A stretch of 33,836 bases of DNA. It comes from Chromobacterium sphagni (GTDB taxonomy: Bacteria > Pseudomonadota > Gammaproteobacteria > Burkholderiales > Chromobacteriaceae). Positions within the stretch are counted from its first letter, which is position 1; every line of letters begins with the position of its first letter. The notes under the pieces are model-generated. The model was not told the DNA's origin. It was given only the letters and a program-made list of their open reading frames with translations, and did not search any database. The DNA lies in assembly GCF_001855555.1 (NCBI RefSeq), contig NZ_MKCT01000011.1, forward strand, positions 1-33,836, in the 5' to 3' direction. Positions 31,368 through 33,836 of this stretch are shown here, piece after piece. The position numbers were made by a program, and so were the translations under genes.

Positions 31368-32153
31368 TTATTCCGGCACGTTCAGCGCGTTGACGCTGTA
31401 GCCGGCGTCGACGTAGGTGATTTCGCCGGTGATGCCGGACGACAGGTCGGACAGCATGAAGGCCGCGGCGTTGCCCACCTCTTCGGTGGTCACGTTGCGG
31501 CGCAGACAGGCCTGGCTCGACGCCATGTTCAGCAGCTTCGAGAAGCCGGAGATGCCGGAAGCGGCCAGGGTCTTGATAGGGCCGGCGGAGATGCCGTTGA
31601 CGCGGATGCCTTCCTTGCCCAGGCTGGCGGCCATGAAACGCACCGACGCCTCCAGGCTGGCCTTGGCCAGGCCCATCACGTTGTAGTTGGGGATGGCCCG
31701 CACCGCGCCCAAGTAGGACAGGGTGAGCAGCGAGGCTTTGCGGCCCTGCATCATCGGTCGCGCGGCCTTGGCCAGCGCCGGGAAGCTGTAGGACGATACA
31801 TCGTGGGCGATCTGGAAAGCTTCGCGGCTGAGCGAATCCAGAAAGTCTCCTTCCAGCGCTTCGCGCGGCGCGAAGCCGATCGAATGCACCAGGCCGTCCA
31901 GGCCGTCCCATTCCTTGGCCAGGTTGACGAACAACTGGTTGATCTCGTCGTCGTTCTGCACATCGCAGCGGAATACCAGCTTGGAGCCGAAGTCGGCCGC
32001 CATTTCACGCACACGATCCTCCAGCTTGTCCACCACATAGGTGAACGCCAGTTCGGCGCCTTGCCGGTGACAGGCTTGGGCAATGCCGTAGGCGATGGAG
32101 CGATTGGAGATCATGCCGGTGATCAGAATTTTTTTGCCTTGCAGAAAGCCCAT
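31368..32153 (-). CDS. fabI: Enoyl-[acyl-carrier-protein] reductase (NADH) FabI
   Basis: A 261-residue SDR-type enzyme for the last step of each fatty acid elongation cycle. The N-terminal cofactor motif [13 protein letters not shown] is typical of FabI. The active site Y147-x-Y157-x-K164 is intact ([21 protein letters not shown], split here: [18 protein letters not shown]). HSIGFAP at 90-96 keeps Gly93, the position whose change gives triclosan resistance in E. coli, so the wild-type sensitive state is expected. AGAAGGA lies about 8 nt before the ATG. A -10 box and a short leader lie upstream, and the gene ends at a shared terminator. It is the essential ENR unless another type exists elsewhere. 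Confidence 0.97.
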   Translation of the reverse strand: MGFLQGKKILITGMISNRSIAYGIAQACHRQGAELAFTYVVDKLEDRVREMAADFGSKLVFRCDVQNDDEINQLFVNLAKEWDGLDGLVHSIGFAPREALEGDFLDSLSREAFQIAHDVSSYSFPALAKAARPMMQGRKASLLTLSYLGAVRAIPNYNVMGLAKASLEASVRFMAASLGKEGIRVNGISAGPIKTLAASGISGFSKLLNMASSQACLRRNVTTEEVGNAAAFMLSDLSSGITGEITYVDAGYSVNALNVPE

Positions 32154-32183
32154 TTGGAGTCCTTCTCATGTAAACAGTGGGGC

Positions 32184-32189
32184 ATTATA
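32184..32189 (-). promoter_or_regulatory. Probable -10 box of the fabI promoter
   Basis: A perfect TATAAT on the - strand, about 30 nt before the fabI ATG; the expected transcription start near 32177 would give a leader of about 24 nt. The -35 region (GCGGAA-like) is weak. Confidence 0.5.
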
Positions 32190-32300
32190 CCGAATGATGG
32201 CGATTTTCCGCGCATGTCGATTGGGGCCGCGGCGCGGCCGGCCCCGATGGCCGGCTGAAAACCCCTTCGGGCGCGGGGATGCCAATCTTGGCCTATCCGG

Positions 32301-32329
32301 TTGCCGGAGGCGCTGCCGCTTGTTACCAT
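32301..32329 (+). promoter_or_regulatory. Candidate sigma-70 promoter of trxA
   Basis: TTGCCG (32301-32306) and TACCAT (32324-32329) are spaced by 17 nt, each matching 4 of 6 consensus bases. This is about 40 nt before the trxA start, a suitable distance. Confidence 0.4.
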
Positions 32330-32368
32330 CGGGAATTAAGCAGGCTTGAATCCATAAGCGAGGAAATC

Positions 32369-32695
32369 ATGAGCGATCTCATCCACCATGTAAGCGATAA
32401 CTCTTTCGAACAGGAAGTTCTGCAATCCGATCTGCCGGTGCTGGTTGACTACTGGGCTGAGTGGTGCGGCCCGTGCAAGATGATCGCCCCGATCCTGGAC
32501 GAAGTCTCCAAGCTGTACGAAGGCCGTCTGAAAGTGGCCAAGCTCGACATCGACCAGAATCAGCAGACGCCGCCGAAATTCGGCATCCGCGGCATCCCCA
32601 CCCTGATGATCTTCAAGGACGGCCAGGTCGTGTCCACCAAGGTAGGCGCGCTCACCAAGAGCCAGCTGACAGCCTTCGTTGACAGCAACATCTAA
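32369..32695 (+). CDS. trxA: Thioredoxin 1
   Basis: A 108-residue thioredoxin, the standard length. The redox site is W32-C33-G34-P35-C36 and the cis-proline loop is [11 protein letters not shown]. The start at 32369 gives the normal N-terminus ([10 protein letters not shown]) with GCGAGGA upstream; an upstream ATG at 32279 would add 30 unrelated residues. It reduces disulfides in cytoplasmic proteins such as ribonucleotide reductase. The gene order trxA-rho is the same as in E. coli and other proteobacteria. Confidence 0.97.
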   Translation: MSDLIHHVSDNSFEQEVLQSDLPVLVDYWAEWCGPCKMIAPILDEVSKLYEGRLKVAKLDIDQNQQTPPKFGIRGIPTLMIFKDGQVVSTKVGALTKSQLTAFVDSNI

Positions 32696-32725
32696 AGCGT
32701 CTATTCTCCACGCACAATCTTCAAG

Positions 32726-32755
32726 ACGGGTGGCATAAAAAAGCCGCCCGTTTCG
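32726..32755 (+). terminator. Possible terminator or attenuator between trxA and rho
   Basis: ACGGGTGGC (32726-32734) pairs with GCCGCCCGT (32743-32751), nine pairs with one G-U, around an A-rich 8-nt loop. Only a weak TTCGTT follows, so termination may be partial and some trxA transcription may enter rho. Confidence 0.45.
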
Positions 32756-32820
32756 TTCCCACTTCCACACCCTCAAATTAGCGTTCCGCCTAATGTTACC
32801 GAGTCGACCTCACGACCGCT

Positions 32821-33836
<1,016 letters not shown>

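Overview
The window looks like one end of a draft contig from a GC-rich betaproteobacterium of the Neisseriales, most like Chromobacterium or a close relative. That placement is an inference from the gene set, the protein sequences and the base composition; no search was run. It opens inside a 23S rRNA gene, a common contig break point, and ends inside rho.

Layout. (1) 1-2540: the 3' two thirds of 23S rRNA, two tandem and slightly different 5S rRNA genes, and a strong rrn terminator. (2) 2916-11026: metabolic genes on the + strand: a type-B-like putA (proline catabolism), a lipoprotein binding protein of the LivK type, a DUF1289-CWC cysteine-rich protein, an enoyl-CoA hydratase, a decayed VOC/glyoxalase gene and cobyric acid synthase. 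(3) 11033-21137: a signalling block. A REC-PAS-GGDEF-EAL gene on the - strand, with a degenerate GGDEF and a frameshift in its EAL domain, diverges from three + strand genes joined by ATGA overlaps: a membrane hybrid kinase with three receiver domains, a STAS-like/CheB/CheR fusion, and a soluble REC-kinase-REC-REC-HPt hybrid. (4) 21139-27257: mostly stress and housekeeping genes: a CysQ-like phosphatase, a VIT1/CCC1 metal transporter, a YflT-like protein, an alpha/beta hydrolase, a PRC-barrel protein and a large-subunit KatE catalase. (5) 27653-31229: a visibly AT-richer segment with a stand-alone PAS protein, a second CheB-CheR-PAS fusion lacking a kinase domain, and a 69-residue CsbD-like protein. 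(6) 31282-33836: fabI on the - strand, then trxA and rho in the order conserved in proteobacteria.

The most interesting unit is 13304-21137. It has the parts of a multistep phosphorelay (two kinases, six receiver-like domains, one HPt) wrapped around a chemotaxis-type methylesterase/methyltransferase fusion. There is no chemoreceptor, CheA or CheW nearby. A second kinase-less CheB-CheR fusion lies 7 kb away. I infer non-chemotactic signalling, with the neighbouring c-di-GMP protein as a possible output.

Two genes (the EAL gene and rho) carry frameshifts, each explained by one base missing from a homopolymer. Because rho is normally essential or near-essential, sequencing error is the leading explanation for rho and a serious one for the EAL gene. 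The VOC remnant is different: it has lost a block as well as its 3' part, and looks like true decay.
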